Positions 1 to 8,238 of a DNA stretch of 64,000 nucleotides are shown piece after piece (position 1 is the stretch's first letter; the number at the start of each line of letters is the position of its first letter). The position numbers and the translations under genes were made by a program. The stretch spans positions 1-64,000 of the forward strand of contig NZ_QFYS01000009.1 of NCBI RefSeq assembly GCF_003254525.1, read 5' to 3'. The notes beneath the pieces are model-generated. The model had not been told where the DNA came from, did no database searches, and saw only the letters and a program-made list of their open reading frames with translations. Source of the DNA: Phenylobacterium kunshanense. GTDB lineage: Bacteria; Pseudomonadota; Alphaproteobacteria; Caulobacterales; Caulobacteraceae.

Positions 1-93
1 CTCGTCACCGTCGCCGTCATGCGAAAGCTCATCGAAGCCGCCAACCTCATCCTCAGCCGCGGCCAACCCTGGCTCGCTCACCCGGCCACCTGA
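1..93 (+). mobile_element. IS110-family transposase, C-terminal fragment (cut by window start)
   Basis: Frame 1 is open from the first base and ends at TGA 91-93, giving 30 residues. The segment VAVMRKLIEAANLILSRGQP matches the conserved C-terminal end of IS110/IS116/IS902 transposases, which carry a DEDD catalytic domain followed by a serine-containing domain. Only this tail is inside the window, so intactness cannot be judged. No clear terminal inverted repeat follows, which fits the family because many IS110 elements lack them. Confidence 0.7.
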
Positions 94-401
94 AACATGG
101 TTGCTCCCGCCGCTTCGCGGGGGAGGTGAAGGACGAACAGGGACATTGCGAGCTGAAAAGGACCGCTAAGGGTCGAACACCGTCATGGGTTCTTCGCCAG
201 GAGCCGGACACTCGCACCAGGTCCGCTCTGAGCTCGGGCGGCAATCCCGGGGTGTTACCCTTGGCTCACGTTTCGCCTCCTCGGCCCCGGGCGAGCGTCG
301 AGAGGGGAGAGGGTGGCGAGCGGGCGTCGCAACCTTGGCTGCTTGCACAGGGCGCCAGCCATGGTCAGCCTACAGGCGCTTGTGCGATGGCGGGGGATGC
401 G
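94..401. other. Intergenic stretch before the DinB-like gene
   Basis: About 300 bases follow the transposase stop. It presumably contains the IS110 right end and the promoter of the DinB-like gene. Several frames are open here, as expected at this GC content, but none looks like a protein. I see no convincing promoter. Confidence 0.4.
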
Positions 402-929
402 ATGACGATTGCGGCGAGAAGCCTGCTGGATCAGATGGCCCGGCATCATGTCTGGGCAACGGAGCGCCTCCTGTCTTCGCTCGAGGCTCTGCCGGAAGAC
501 GACTACAGGCGTCCCTGCGGGCTCTTCTTCGGTTCCATCCACGGCACCCTGAACCACCTGCTCCTGACCGACCGTGAGATCTGGTTTCCCAGGTTTGCCA
601 GCGGCCGCTCGCCAAGCCTGCCCCTGGATGCTGAGCTCGAGCGTGATCGGCGCCGTCTGGCCTCCGGGCTGATCGAGGCGGCCGCGCAGTGGTCCGACTA
701 TCTTGAAGGTGTCAGCGAAGGCGACCTGGCTGGCGACCTCCACTACGTCATGACGACCGGGCAGCCGCGGACACTCCCCACGGCGGCGACGCTGCTCCAC
801 GTCTTCAATCATGCCACCCATCACCGGGGCCAGATCACCGCTGCCATCTCGCTGCTGGGCTATGAATTCCTGCCGCTCGACCTGGCCTATCTGCTCATCT
901 CAGAACGAGCTGCGCAGCTGACGCCCTGA
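402..929 (+). CDS. DinB family protein (putative metal-dependent hydrolase fold)
   Basis: A 175-residue protein with the four-helix DinB/YfiT layout. Three histidines suit the usual metal triad: one in GTLNHLLLTDREIW (about residue 49) and two in HVFNHATHHRGQ near residue 137. Family members are cytoplasmic; roles range from thiol-transferase-like activity to DNA-damage-inducible proteins, so the substrate cannot be named. The frame is open far upstream, but similarity starts only at MTIAARSLLDQ. ATG 402 has a GGGGGA Shine-Dalgarno-like run about six bases upstream. ATG 387 is an alternative start. Confidence 0.8.
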   Translation: MTIAARSLLDQMARHHVWATERLLSSLEALPEDDYRRPCGLFFGSIHGTLNHLLLTDREIWFPRFASGRSPSLPLDAELERDRRRLASGLIEAAAQWSDYLEGVSEGDLAGDLHYVMTTGQPRTLPTAATLLHVFNHATHHRGQITAAISLLGYEFLPLDLAYLLISERAAQLTP

Positions 930-1039
930 GAGGCGAGCGCCAGCGGGCAACCTGAGGTGTTTTGTGAGCGCGTGCAGGCCCATCTGATCGGTTGCCCGGT
1001 CGCGCAAGTCTGGTGAGCGGGGAGGAAAGAGGGGGACAA

Positions 1040-1657
1040 ATGGCGACGGAATTCGGAGCGTTGATCCTGGACGTCGGCGGGGTGCTCATCGAGACGCCGA
1101 CGCGGGACGCGCGCAGCGCCTGGGAGCGGGCTCACGGGTTGGGGCAGGGTCAGCTCGACCGGATTCTCGTCGAGGCGATCGGGCCCGGCTGGGAAGGCGG
1201 TCGGACCGAAGCCGAGATCGAGGCCAGACTGTGCGCGGCGTGCGGGATCGCGCCGTCCGGGCTGCCCGACCTGCTCGAGGCGCTGGCCGCCGACGAGCGG
1301 GTCTGCCCGCGCTGGCGGCTCGCGCTGGACCGGATGGCGGGGAAGCTGCCCCTGGCGCTGCTCACCAATTCAGGCCCGAAGACGCGAGAGACCCTTGTGG
1401 CGCGACATGGGCTGGAGCGCTGGTTCTCGGTGATCGTGATCTCGGCCGAGGAAGGGATGTCGAAGCCCGATCCGCTGATCTATCGGCGAACGTGCGAGCG
1501 ACTCGGATGTGCGCCGGGGGACTGCCTGTTCGTCGACGATCGGCCTTCAAATGTCGCGGGAGCGGAGGCCGCGGGGCTCGGGGCGCTCCATTTCGCCTCC
1601 TCCGCCGAGACGATTCCGGTCGTTCTCCAGCGCCTTGGCCTGGCGCATCTACCGTAG
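1040..1657 (+). CDS. HAD-superfamily hydrolase, subfamily IA type
   Basis: A 205-residue cytoplasmic protein with all four HAD motifs: LDVGGVLIET (nucleophile Asp near the N-terminus), LLTNSG (motif II), SKPDP (motif III Lys) and VDDRPSN (motif IV acidic pair). Motif I reads DxGGV rather than DxDGT, so the usual second aspartate is missing, as in YihX-like and haloacid dehalogenase-like members. It is probably a phosphatase or dehalogenase of unknown substrate. ATG 1040 is chosen because GGAAAGAGGGGG precedes it; an upstream GTG-type extension has no domain content. The 3' end overlaps the convergent cytochrome gene by 9 bases. Confidence 0.85.
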   Translation: MATEFGALILDVGGVLIETPTRDARSAWERAHGLGQGQLDRILVEAIGPGWEGGRTEAEIEARLCAACGIAPSGLPDLLEALAADERVCPRWRLALDRMAGKLPLALLTNSGPKTRETLVARHGLERWFSVIVISAEEGMSKPDPLIYRRTCERLGCAPGDCLFVDDRPSNVAGAEAAGLGALHFASSAETIPVVLQRLGLAHLP

Positions 1658-2413
1658 AGTTACGCCGACAGGTAAGCCATCGTCATCGTCGCCGCCGGAG
1701 CGCCGGCCGCGGCGCTCGCCGGCTTCGTGTTCGTCGGCGCTGCGGTGGCAGCGGGCGCAGTCCTGGATGTCGCCGCGGACGCCTTCCTCGCGGTGTTCGG
1801 CCTCGATGCGGGCGGGCTGGTGCTCGTGGCAACCGTAGCAGGTGTAGGCGCGGTAGGCGCCGCCCGTGTGGCAGGTCGAGCAGGTCGTGTCGTGGGGCGA
1901 GGCGAGGCTGAAGTAGCGGTCGTGATCGAAGCTGGCGGGCTTCCAGGCGGTGGTGGCGTGGCACTGGGCGCAGGACCCGGTGACGCCGCGGTGCAGATCG
2001 TCCTTGGGCGGGGTGTGGCAGGTGGCGCAGCGGGCCCGCAGCTCGGGCTTCAGGAGCTGGTGGTCGAAGGCCAGGGTCAGGTTGCGCGTCAGGCGGGGAC
2101 GCGGGTGATCGGTGTGGCAGGCCATGCAGTTCTGCTGGAGCAGCGCTTCGTGGAAGGGCGGGATGCGCGACCAGGCGATCGGCGCGCCCTTGGTGGTGCG
2201 GCGGCCGATGTCGGCGACGGCGTGGCATTTGACGCAACGCTCAGGCGCGGCGCCGCGAAAGGCGTCGTGGCAGGCGAAACAATCCTGCTGCAGGCTCGCG
2301 TGGGCGGGCTGCAGGTCGCCCGGACTGACCATCTGGTGGGGAAAGATGACGGCGAGCGCGAGGATGGCGGCCAGCGCTGCGCCCAGCACGATCCAGACCC
2401 AGCGCGGCGTCAT
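1649..2413 (-). CDS. Octahaem c-type cytochrome, membrane-anchored, periplasmic
   Basis: A 254-residue protein starting MTPRWVWIV, with an uncleaved or cleaved N-terminal membrane helix (WIVLGAALAAILALAVIF). It has eight CxxCH haem-c motifs: CFACH, CVKCH, CMACH, CATCH, CAQCH, CSTCH, CYGCH and CARCH. The spacing and extra histidines suggest bis-His multihaem packing as in cytochrome c3/c7 or NapC/NrfH-type electron carriers. Its ATG overlaps the stop of the upstream membrane gene (ATGA), so the two are translationally coupled. It probably shuttles electrons between a membrane quinol or b-haem partner and a periplasmic acceptor that is not encoded here. Confidence 0.85.
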   Translation of the reverse strand: MTPRWVWIVLGAALAAILALAVIFPHQMVSPGDLQPAHASLQQDCFACHDAFRGAAPERCVKCHAVADIGRRTTKGAPIAWSRIPPFHEALLQQNCMACHTDHPRPRLTRNLTLAFDHQLLKPELRARCATCHTPPKDDLHRGVTGSCAQCHATTAWKPASFDHDRYFSLASPHDTTCSTCHTGGAYRAYTCYGCHEHQPARIEAEHREEGVRGDIQDCARCHRSADEHEAGERRGRRSGGDDDDGLPVGVTLR

Positions 2414-2988
2414 TTCCAGCCCCAGAAGATGAACACGGCGACGATGTGGGCCAGCGCCAGGACGGCGAAGGCGAGCGAGATCGGCAGGTGGATCTTCCGC
2501 CACTGCCGAACGAGGTCGACGGTGAGGCTGTCCCGATGGAGGCGCGCCTTGATGTCCGCGTCGGAGAGCCCCTCGTCCTTCAGCTCGGCGCGGGCGGCCT
2601 TGAGCCACGCCTGGGCCCGGCGGAGCAGGAACTTGCCGGTCAGTCCGCTACTGATGTTGACCAGCATGGCGGCGAGGGCGAGCCAGGCCAAGACGGCGTT
2701 GAAGTGCACGCCGGCATGGACCAGCACGAGCAGGGAGCCCGCCCAGGCCAGCCATTCGTGCAGGCGCAGCAGGAAGACGGGGTTTCCGCTGTGGATCACC
2801 CCGCGCTTGCGCAGGGAGTGGCCGAACGAGACCAGGATCAGGATGACGCCCGGAATGCCGAGGTAGCGGCCGATCCAGACGGCGTCGAGCAGATGCAGGC
2901 CCGCGTCGACGAGGAGCGTCGTGGCGATCAGCGCCATCAGCGACAGGAAGAACGGGAGAACCTCGCGCAGGAAGACGCTGGATCTCAT
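2410..2988 (-). CDS. Cytochrome b-like integral membrane protein, partner of the octahaem cytochrome
   Basis: A 192-residue protein with about five hydrophobic helices (EVLPFFLSLMALIATTLL, IPGVILILVSFGH, WLAWAGSLLVLVHAGVHF, VLAWLALAAMLVNIS, ISLAFAVLALAHIVAVFIFW). Histidines lie inside or near helices (SFGHS, RLHEW, LVHAGVHF, RKIHLP, LAHIV), positions suited to b-haem ligation as in ferric-reductase or formate-dehydrogenase gamma-like cytochromes. GAGGAG sits just upstream of ATG 2988, so the longer frame starting at 3066 is rejected. It overlaps the octahaem gene by four bases. The b-haem role is inferred; substrate and direction of electron flow are unknown. Confidence 0.7.
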   Translation of the reverse strand: MRSSVFLREVLPFFLSLMALIATTLLVDAGLHLLDAVWIGRYLGIPGVILILVSFGHSLRKRGVIHSGNPVFLLRLHEWLAWAGSLLVLVHAGVHFNAVLAWLALAAMLVNISSGLTGKFLLRRAQAWLKAARAELKDEGLSDADIKARLHRDSLTVDLVRQWRKIHLPISLAFAVLALAHIVAVFIFWGWK

Positions 2989-3140
2989 CTCCTCACGCGC
3001 TCGGCGGTCATTCCCTTGTGCTCCGCAGCTCACGACATGCGCCCCAGGCAGGCGCCGCTTCGACATGCCGCCAGACTCGGACCAGCGCCTTGACCCAGAT
3101 CACTGTGGACACCCGCGGCGCCGAAGCCGAGGGAGCCCCC

Positions 3141-3317
3141 TCATGCGTGGTGCGCTTCGTACTCCGTGCGGGTGGGGAGTTCGTCGAAGGGGGGCTCGTG
3201 GCAGGCGGCGTCGTATTCGGAGCGGGGCACGTCCAGCTCTGAGCCGTCGGGGAAGCGCACGCGGGCGCTGTCTTCCGTGCCCCAGCCGTCCGTTTCCCTG
3301 TAGAGCCCGATCGCCAT
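3141..3317 (-). CDS. Small acidic hypothetical protein downstream of the Nramp-like transporter
   Basis: A 58-residue frame, ATG 3317 to TGA 3141, beginning MAIGLYRETDGWGTEDSARV. It is acidic, with one cysteine and several histidines at the C-terminus (EAHHA), and has no signal or membrane segment. It begins eight bases after the stop of the Nramp-related gene on the same strand, so the two are probably co-transcribed. I do not recognise the family; His/Asp/Glu-rich composition next to a metal transporter is suggestive only. Confidence 0.5.
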   Translation of the reverse strand: MAIGLYRETDGWGTEDSARVRFPDGSELDVPRSEYDAACHEPPFDELPTRTEYEAHHA

Positions 3318-3325
3318 GGCGGACC

Positions 3326-4603
3326 CTATAGCATGAAGGCGAACATGGCGGCGACGGCGAGGGCCATGACGCCGGTGGCGGTCCAGCCGAACAGGCGCTG
3401 GCCGGTGGTGGCGACGTAGCGGCCCATCTCCTGGCGGCGGCTGGCGACGATCATCATGGCGGCCATGATCGGCACCGAGATCACGCCGTTGAGCACGGCG
3501 CTCCAGAACAGGATGCGGATCGGATCCAGGGGCGAAAAGACGACGCCGATGGCCAGCAGCATGGCGGCGACGATCACGGCATAGAAGGCCCCGGCGTCCC
3601 TGGGCGAATACTCCAGGCCGGTCTTCCAGCCGCGGGCCTCGCCGATGGCGTAGGCGGCCGAACCGGCGAGGACGGGCACCGCCAGGAAGCCTGTGCCGAT
3701 GATGCCGAGGGCGAAGAGGGCGAAGGCCAGTGGGCCGGCGATAGGTCGAAGCGCCTCGGCGGCCTGGGCGGAGGTCTGAATGTCGGTGACGCCGGCCTCG
3801 TGCAGCGTCACGGCCGTGGTCAGGATGATGAAGAACGCCACCAGGTTGGAGAAGGCCATGCCGGTGAAGGTGTCCCAGCGGATGCGGGCCAGTTCCTGTT
3901 CGGCGCGCGGGGCGGACTCATGCAGCAGGTCGGCGCCGTGGTTGGCCTCCAGTTCCTCCACCTCCTCCGAGCTCTGCCAGAAGAAGAGATAGGGGCTGAT
4001 GGTGGTGCCGAAGACCGCGACGATGACGGTGAGGGCCGGGCCGGTGAGCTCGATCTGCGGCGACAGGGTGCGGGCGACGACCCTCGGCCAGTCGATATGG
4101 ACCGTGAAGACCACCCCGACGTAGGCGAACAGCGCCAGGGTCAGCCATTTCAGCAGCCGGACGTAGCGGTGGTAGGGCACGAAGAGCTGCAGGCCGAGCG
4201 AGCCCAGGGCGAAGACGACGGTGAAGGCGGCGGCGCTCCAGCCGGTCATCAACTGGGCGGCCGCGCCCATGGCGGCGATGTCGGCGCCGATGTTGATGGT
4301 GTTGGCCACGAAGAGGAGCGCGACCAGCACCGCGACGACCGGGGCGGGAAAGACCCGCCGCAGGTTGGCTCCGAGACCCGCGCCGGTGACGCGGCCGATG
4401 CGGGCGCTGATGAGCTGGATCGCCACCATCAGCGGATAGGTGAAGGCGACGGTCCAGAGCATGTTCAGCCCGAACTGGGCGCCGGCCTGGGAGTAGGTCG
4501 CGATGCCGCTCGGATCATCGTCGGCCGCGCCGGTGATCAGCCCGGGGCCAAGGCGCCGGAGCAGGGGCTGGCGTTCCCCGGAGGCTGGATCGACGCGGTT
4601 CAC
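3326..4603 (-). CDS. Nramp (SLC11)-related divalent metal transporter with altered metal site
   Basis: A 425-residue protein with about eleven membrane helices. Helix 1 carries GLITGAADDDPSGIATYSQA where canonical Nramp has the DPGN motif, and helix 6 carries GTTISPYLFFWQSSEE where canonical MntH has the methionine of the MPHN-type motif. The helix-1 Asp is kept, but the Asn and Met ligands that select transition metals are gone. This resembles the Nramp-related Mg2+/divalent transporters more than a true MntH. It starts at GTG 4603 after a GAGGG. A 58-residue gene follows by eight bases. Confidence 0.8.
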   Translation of the reverse strand: MNRVDPASGERQPLLRRLGPGLITGAADDDPSGIATYSQAGAQFGLNMLWTVAFTYPLMVAIQLISARIGRVTGAGLGANLRRVFPAPVVAVLVALLFVANTINIGADIAAMGAAAQLMTGWSAAAFTVVFALGSLGLQLFVPYHRYVRLLKWLTLALFAYVGVVFTVHIDWPRVVARTLSPQIELTGPALTVIVAVFGTTISPYLFFWQSSEEVEELEANHGADLLHESAPRAEQELARIRWDTFTGMAFSNLVAFFIILTTAVTLHEAGVTDIQTSAQAAEALRPIAGPLAFALFALGIIGTGFLAVPVLAGSAAYAIGEARGWKTGLEYSPRDAGAFYAVIVAAMLLAIGVVFSPLDPIRILFWSAVLNGVISVPIMAAMMIVASRRQEMGRYVATTGQRLFGWTATGVMALAVAAMFAFML

Positions 4604-4676
4604 GCGGCCCTCAAGGCCACAACCACCGGCGCCCGCGCAAGGGCGTTGCGGCGCCAGGTCGCCCCTGTGGCGTGCG

Positions 4677-5063
4677 TCAGTAGCCGCCCTGGGCCCGCGG
4701 CGGTCCGTCGCCGCACGCCAGGGCGCGGACCTGGACGGCCAGTTCCAGCGGATCGAATGGCTTGGGGAACATCAGCGCCTCGACCTCGGCCGCGTAGATG
4801 TTGCTGGGCAGGCCAGTGACGTAGACCACGCGAACGTCGGGGTTGGCGGCGCGCGCGGCGGCGGCGACGTCGAACCCGGTGACTCCGTCGCCGAGATTGA
4901 TGTCGGTCACCAGCACCTGGAAGCTGCGCGGCTCGGCCGCCAGACAGCCCAGGGCGTCGCGGCCCGAGTGGAGGGTGCGCACGTCGAGGCCTTCGTCCTC
5001 GAGGGTCTCGCGGACCAGTTCGGCCACCAGCGGTTCGTCTTCGACCAGCAGGACCCTGCCCAT
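4677..5063 (-). CDS. Single-domain response regulator (CheY-like receiver)
   Basis: A 128-residue receiver domain with no output domain. Visible landmarks are the acidic pair VEDEP near the start, the phospho-acceptor in VTDINLG (about residue 53), a T/S switch residue in VTGLPS and the conserved lysine in MFPKPFD. It starts at ATG 5063 behind AGGAGG; the frame is open much further upstream but without domain content. Single-domain regulators in this group act as phosphate sinks or relay proteins. No histidine kinase is adjacent. Confidence 0.88.
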   Translation of the reverse strand: MGRVLLVEDEPLVAELVRETLEDEGLDVRTLHSGRDALGCLAAEPRSFQVLVTDINLGDGVTGFDVAAAARAANPDVRVVYVTGLPSNIYAAEVEALMFPKPFDPLELAVQVRALACGDGPPRAQGGY

Positions 5064-5235
5064 GGCGTTGCGCCTCCTAGCAAAGGCCCCTGGCCGGTTG
5101 GGGAGAGCGGCCAGGGGCTGAACGTCGCGGCGGACGACGGCAGGCCCGAAGGGGCGGCCGGCGCGGCGCCAAGTCAGCATGAACGGAGACGGGCGCGGGA
5201 AGGTTCCAGCGCCCTCGGAACGCAGGAGAGAGGCG

Positions 5236-5787
5236 ATGACAGAGACGTCGAGGCGCGCACGGCCCGCGCGACCCAGGAAGGAGGCCGCCAAGCCGGAGGC
5301 CTCCAAGCAGGCGGTCCAGAAGCACCCGAGGAAGCGGCGCGTGGGGTTCACGCCCGAACTGGGGGAGACGATCTGCGCGCGGATCGCGGCGGGCGAAACA
5401 TGGTCGAGGATCTGCGGCACGCGCGGCATGCCCTCGTATGCGGCCCTGTACCAGTGGCGGGACCAGCATCCGGACTTCGGGGCCGCCCTCGCGCGCGCCA
5501 AGGACATGGCGGCCGACGCGCGCGCCGACGAAGCTCTCGATGTGGCGAAAGGCGCGACGGCCGGGACGGTCCAGGCGGACAAGCTCAGGGTGTCGACACT
5601 GATGTGGCATGCGGCCAGGGCGGCGCCGCATCGCTATGGGTCGAAGGTGGAGGCGGTGGTCGGGAAGACGGGTGTCTCCGCCATCTCGGTGCGCATTCGG
5701 GCCTTCACGCCGGTGATGCGCGAGGACGGGTCGGTCTTCGCCCGCGAGATCCTGCCGGACGGGAGCTTCCTGGACCATGAAGGCTGA
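5236..5787 (+). CDS. Phage terminase small subunit (DNA-packaging, recognition subunit)
   Basis: A 183-residue protein with a basic N-terminus (RRARPARPRKEAAK), then a helix-turn-helix block GFTPELGETICARIAAGETW followed by RGMPSYAALYQW, typical of Sf6/P22-like terminase small subunits, and a helical region. It would bind the packaging site and recruit the large subunit. ATG 5236 has AGGAGAGAGG upstream. It overlaps the terminase large subunit by 11 bases and marks the left end of the virion cassette. Confidence 0.8.
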   Translation: MTETSRRARPARPRKEAAKPEASKQAVQKHPRKRRVGFTPELGETICARIAAGETWSRICGTRGMPSYAALYQWRDQHPDFGAALARAKDMAADARADEALDVAKGATAGTVQADKLRVSTLMWHAARAAPHRYGSKVEAVVGKTGVSAISVRIRAFTPVMREDGSVFAREILPDGSFLDHEG

Positions 5788-7108
5788 ACTGGCGCTGCCG
5801 ATCGAGTGGAAGCCCCGCGGCTATCAGGCTGGGCTCTGGGAAGCCCTGCTGAACGGTTGCCGCCGGGCTGACGTGGTGGCGCACCGGCGCTGGGGCAAGG
5901 ACGAGGTGGCGCTGCACTGGACGGCGGCGTCGGCGCTGGCCTGCCCGGGTATCTACTGGCACCTGCTGCCCGAGGCGGCGCAGGGACGGAAGGCCATCTG
6001 GGACGCGGTGAACCCGCACACCGGCCGACGTCGGGTGGACGAGGCGTTTCCGCCGCCGATGGTCGCCCGGGCCGTCGAGGGAGACATGAAGCTGGAGCTG
6101 ACCAACGGCTCCATCTGGCAGGTGGTGGGATCGGACAACTACAACAGCCTGATGGGCGCCTCCCCGCGGGGCGTGGTGCTGTCGGAATGGTCGCTGGCCA
6201 AGCCGCAGGCCTGGGACTACCTGCGGCCAATCCTGGTGGAGAACCGCGGCTGGGCGCTGTTCCTCTGGACGCCCCGGGGCCGCAACCATGCCACGCGGGC
6301 GTTCGAGGCCCGGTCGGGTCGGGATGGCTGGTTCTGCCTGAAGTCGCCGGCGACGCAGACCACGGTCTTCGAGCCGCATGACCTTGCGCGCGAGAAGGCC
6401 GAGCTGGTGGCCGAACTGGGCGTGGAGGAGGGCGAGGCGCGGTTCGCCAGCGAGTACCTGGTCGACTTCGACGCCGCCGCGCCCGGCGCCTACTACGCGA
6501 GCCTGCTGGGGGAGGCGGGACGCGCGGGGCGGATCGGCGGCGTGCCGGTGGATCCCGCTCTGCCCGTCGATACGGCCTGGGATCTCGGCATCGACGACTA
6601 CACCGCCATCTGGTTCTTCCAGCAGGCTGGCCGGGAGGTGCGGGTGGTCGACTACTTCGAGACCAGCGGCGAGGGCCTGCCGGCGATCGTGCGCCGCGCC
6701 ATCGCGGAGCGGCCCTATCTGTGGGGAACGCATCACCTGCCGCACGATGTGATGGTGCGCGAGCTGGCGACGGGCCGGTCGCGGTACGAGACGCTGACAT
6801 CGCTGGGACTGTCGCGCATCCAGGTCGGCGCCGCGGCCGATCCCGAGGAGCGGGTGAACGCCGCGCGCCTGATGATCCCGATCTGCTGGTTCGACGCCGA
6901 GCGGTGCGCCACGGGCCTGGAGCGGCTGCGGGCGTACCGGAAGCGGTGGAGCCGGGCGACGCTGAGTTTCGGCGGGCCGCTTCACGACCGCGCGAGCCAC
7001 GGCGCCGACGCGTTCGGCGAGTTCGCGCTGAACCGGCGGGCTGCGGCGCCTGCAAGGCCGCCAGCTTCGGCGCGTTCGGCTGGCGGGACGCTGTCGTGGA
7101 TGGCCTGA
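5777..7108 (+). CDS. Phage terminase large subunit (packaging ATPase and nuclease)
   Basis: A 443-residue protein with the two-domain terminase layout. The ATPase domain holds a Walker A-like VVAHRRWGKDEV (about residue 34) and a Walker B-like GVVLSEW (about 123), where the usual DE pair reads SE. The RNase H-like nuclease domain shows WDLGIDDYTAIWF (first catalytic Asp), an acidic middle strand (RVVDYFET) and the final Asp in HGADAFGEF. It would drive headful packaging at the portal. The length is normal for the family. Confidence 0.88.
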   Translation: MKAELALPIEWKPRGYQAGLWEALLNGCRRADVVAHRRWGKDEVALHWTAASALACPGIYWHLLPEAAQGRKAIWDAVNPHTGRRRVDEAFPPPMVARAVEGDMKLELTNGSIWQVVGSDNYNSLMGASPRGVVLSEWSLAKPQAWDYLRPILVENRGWALFLWTPRGRNHATRAFEARSGRDGWFCLKSPATQTTVFEPHDLAREKAELVAELGVEEGEARFASEYLVDFDAAAPGAYYASLLGEAGRAGRIGGVPVDPALPVDTAWDLGIDDYTAIWFFQQAGREVRVVDYFETSGEGLPAIVRRAIAERPYLWGTHHLPHDVMVRELATGRSRYETLTSLGLSRIQVGAAADPEERVNAARLMIPICWFDAERCATGLERLRAYRKRWSRATLSFGGPLHDRASHGADAFGEFALNRRAAAPARPPASARSAGGTLSWMA

Positions 7109-7201
7109 GCGCGCGCAGTTAATCGTCTTGGCTTAAGAGGCGTTAACCGCCTTGAATCGAAAAGGAATTGTCGGGGGACGCGGGCGGCTTTTGGAGACGT
7201 C

Positions 7202-7324
7202 ATGCCGGACCTCTTGCGGCAGCTGATCGACCTGGTGGAGGCCCGCCCGATGACGAGCGTGGGGGTCGCGATCGCGGTGATCCTCTATCTGCAGCTCATG
7301 ATGTCGGACCCGCACATCCGCTGA
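7202..7324 (+). CDS. Small single-helix membrane protein (tentative)
   Basis: A 40-residue frame, ATG 7202 to TGA 7322-7324, starting MPDLLRQLIDLVEARPMTSV, with one hydrophobic stretch (VGVAIAVILYLQLMM). GGAGA lies five bases before the start. It sits between terminase and the GlsB-like gene on the same strand. Size and position suit a small phage or cargo membrane protein, but a frame this short could be chance. Confidence 0.4.
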   Translation: MPDLLRQLIDLVEARPMTSVGVAIAVILYLQLMMSDPHIR

Positions 7325-7386
7325 AGCGGTGCAACCCGCCGCCGCCCTCCGCATTTCCGTCGCCGAGGCAGACGGAGGACACTCGA

Positions 7387-7644
7387 ATGGATGGCGTAGG
7401 AATTATCGGCGCGATCATCATCGGCATCGTGGCCGGCTGGATCGCGGAGAAGGTCATGCGGCGCAACCATGGCCTGCTGACCAATCTGATCGTGGGCGTG
7501 GTGGGCGCTTTCCTCGGCAGTTTCGTGGCGACCATGCTGGGCTTCAGCGCCGGCGCGGGCGTGATCCCGAGCCTGGTGGTGGCCACGGCGGGCGCGATCC
7601 TGCTGCTGTTCCTGCTGGGCCTGTTCCAGCGCGGCCGGGCCTGA
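7387..7644 (+). CDS. GlsB/YeaQ/YmgE-family small membrane protein (transglycosylase-associated)
   Basis: An 85-residue protein with three hydrophobic, glycine-rich segments (IIGAIIIGIVAGWIAEKVM, LIVGVVGAFLGSFVATMLG, LVVATAGAILLLFLLGLF), the typical YeaQ/YmgE layout. Family members are inner-membrane proteins linked to stress responses in Gram-negative bacteria; the biochemical role is not settled. GGAGG precedes ATG 7387. It lies between the terminase and portal genes of the phage cassette, so here it is probably a cargo gene. Confidence 0.8.
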   Translation: MDGVGIIGAIIIGIVAGWIAEKVMRRNHGLLTNLIVGVVGAFLGSFVATMLGFSAGAGVIPSLVVATAGAILLLFLLGLFQRGRA

Positions 7645-7666
7645 CGGCGCGTAGCTGATCGGCCGG

Positions 7667-7716
7667 TTGACAGGGTTTGTTACGTGTGTAGTTTTGATTT
7701 GCTACACACGTAACAA
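7667..7716 (+). promoter_or_regulatory. Probable promoter with a perfect 15-bp inverted repeat (candidate BlaI-type operator)
   Basis: TTGACA at 7667-7672 is a good -35 element. The arms TTGTTACGTGTGTAG (7677-7691) and CTACACACGTAACAA (7702-7716) are exact reverse complements separated by 10 bases, covering where the -10 should be. Each arm contains a ten-base core (TACGTGTGTA or its complement) one mismatch from the TACA-NN-TGTA box bound by BlaI/MecI repressors. The operon that follows ends with a BlaI-type regulator gene, so autoregulation is the simplest reading. Confidence 0.65.
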
Positions 7717-7733
7717 CACTGGGAGGCCGTCCG

Positions 7734-8234
7734 ATGGGACGCGAGTTCATGACGATCCTGGCGCCCGCGGCGGGCCTCGTGCTGGCCGCGGGCGCGGCGC
7801 GTGCCGAGGAGGTCGCCTACCGCCTGGTCCCGGCCAGCGAGCGCCTGACGTTCGGCGACGTCTTTGCGGACGCATCGCTGGAGATGAAGACGGTGTTCGC
7901 CATCCTGATCCTTTCGGCGGTTGGAGCCGTGGCGATCTGGGCGATGAGCCTCGGAAAGGTGGGGCGCGGCGACGCGGCGGGGCTCGCCACGGCGCTTGGT
8001 CGGCTGAAGATCGTCCGCGCCGGGGGAACGCCGCTGGGCGCGCTGGCCGCGGCCTATGTGCTGCTGTGGGGTTTCATCGGCATCGCCAATGTACGCCCGG
8101 CTCCGGCGATCACGGTCATGGCGCCCGGGTGGGCCGAAGCCGCGCTGGCGGTGATGCTGGGCCTGCTGGCGACGACCGTCGGCGTGCTATGCGAGCGGCA
8201 TCTGGAGGCGCGGATCCGGCGCGCGGCCGCGTAG
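7734..8234 (+). CDS. Minimal ExbB/TolQ/MotA-like membrane protein
   Basis: A 166-residue protein with a signal-like N-terminus ending AARAEE, then three membrane helices: TVFAILILSAVGAVAIWAM, LGALAAAYVLLWGFIGIA and GWAEAALAVMLGLLATTVGV. The last helix and following RHLEARI resemble the third helix of TolQ/ExbB proton channels (compare GIAEALLATGLGLFAAIP in the host exbB at 33428-34336). The large cytoplasmic loop is reduced to about 30 residues. It is four bases ahead of the BlaI-type regulator. A link to proton flow or to sensing for the regulator is inference. Confidence 0.55.
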   Translation: MGREFMTILAPAAGLVLAAGAARAEEVAYRLVPASERLTFGDVFADASLEMKTVFAILILSAVGAVAIWAMSLGKVGRGDAAGLATALGRLKIVRAGGTPLGALAAAYVLLWGFIGIANVRPAPAITVMAPGWAEAALAVMLGLLATTVGVLCERHLEARIRRAAA

Positions 8235-8238
8235 GCGG

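Noticed and set aside
2410-3093. Long open frames opposite the cytochrome and membrane genes
   Set aside because: High GC makes antisense frames open; their residues are low-complexity R/G/A/E and the true genes have clear motifs.
7119-7146. Three TTAA motifs after the terminase gene as possible CtrA boxes
   Set aside because: The spacings are 10 and 6 bases; the CtrA consensus needs TTAA-N7-TTAA.
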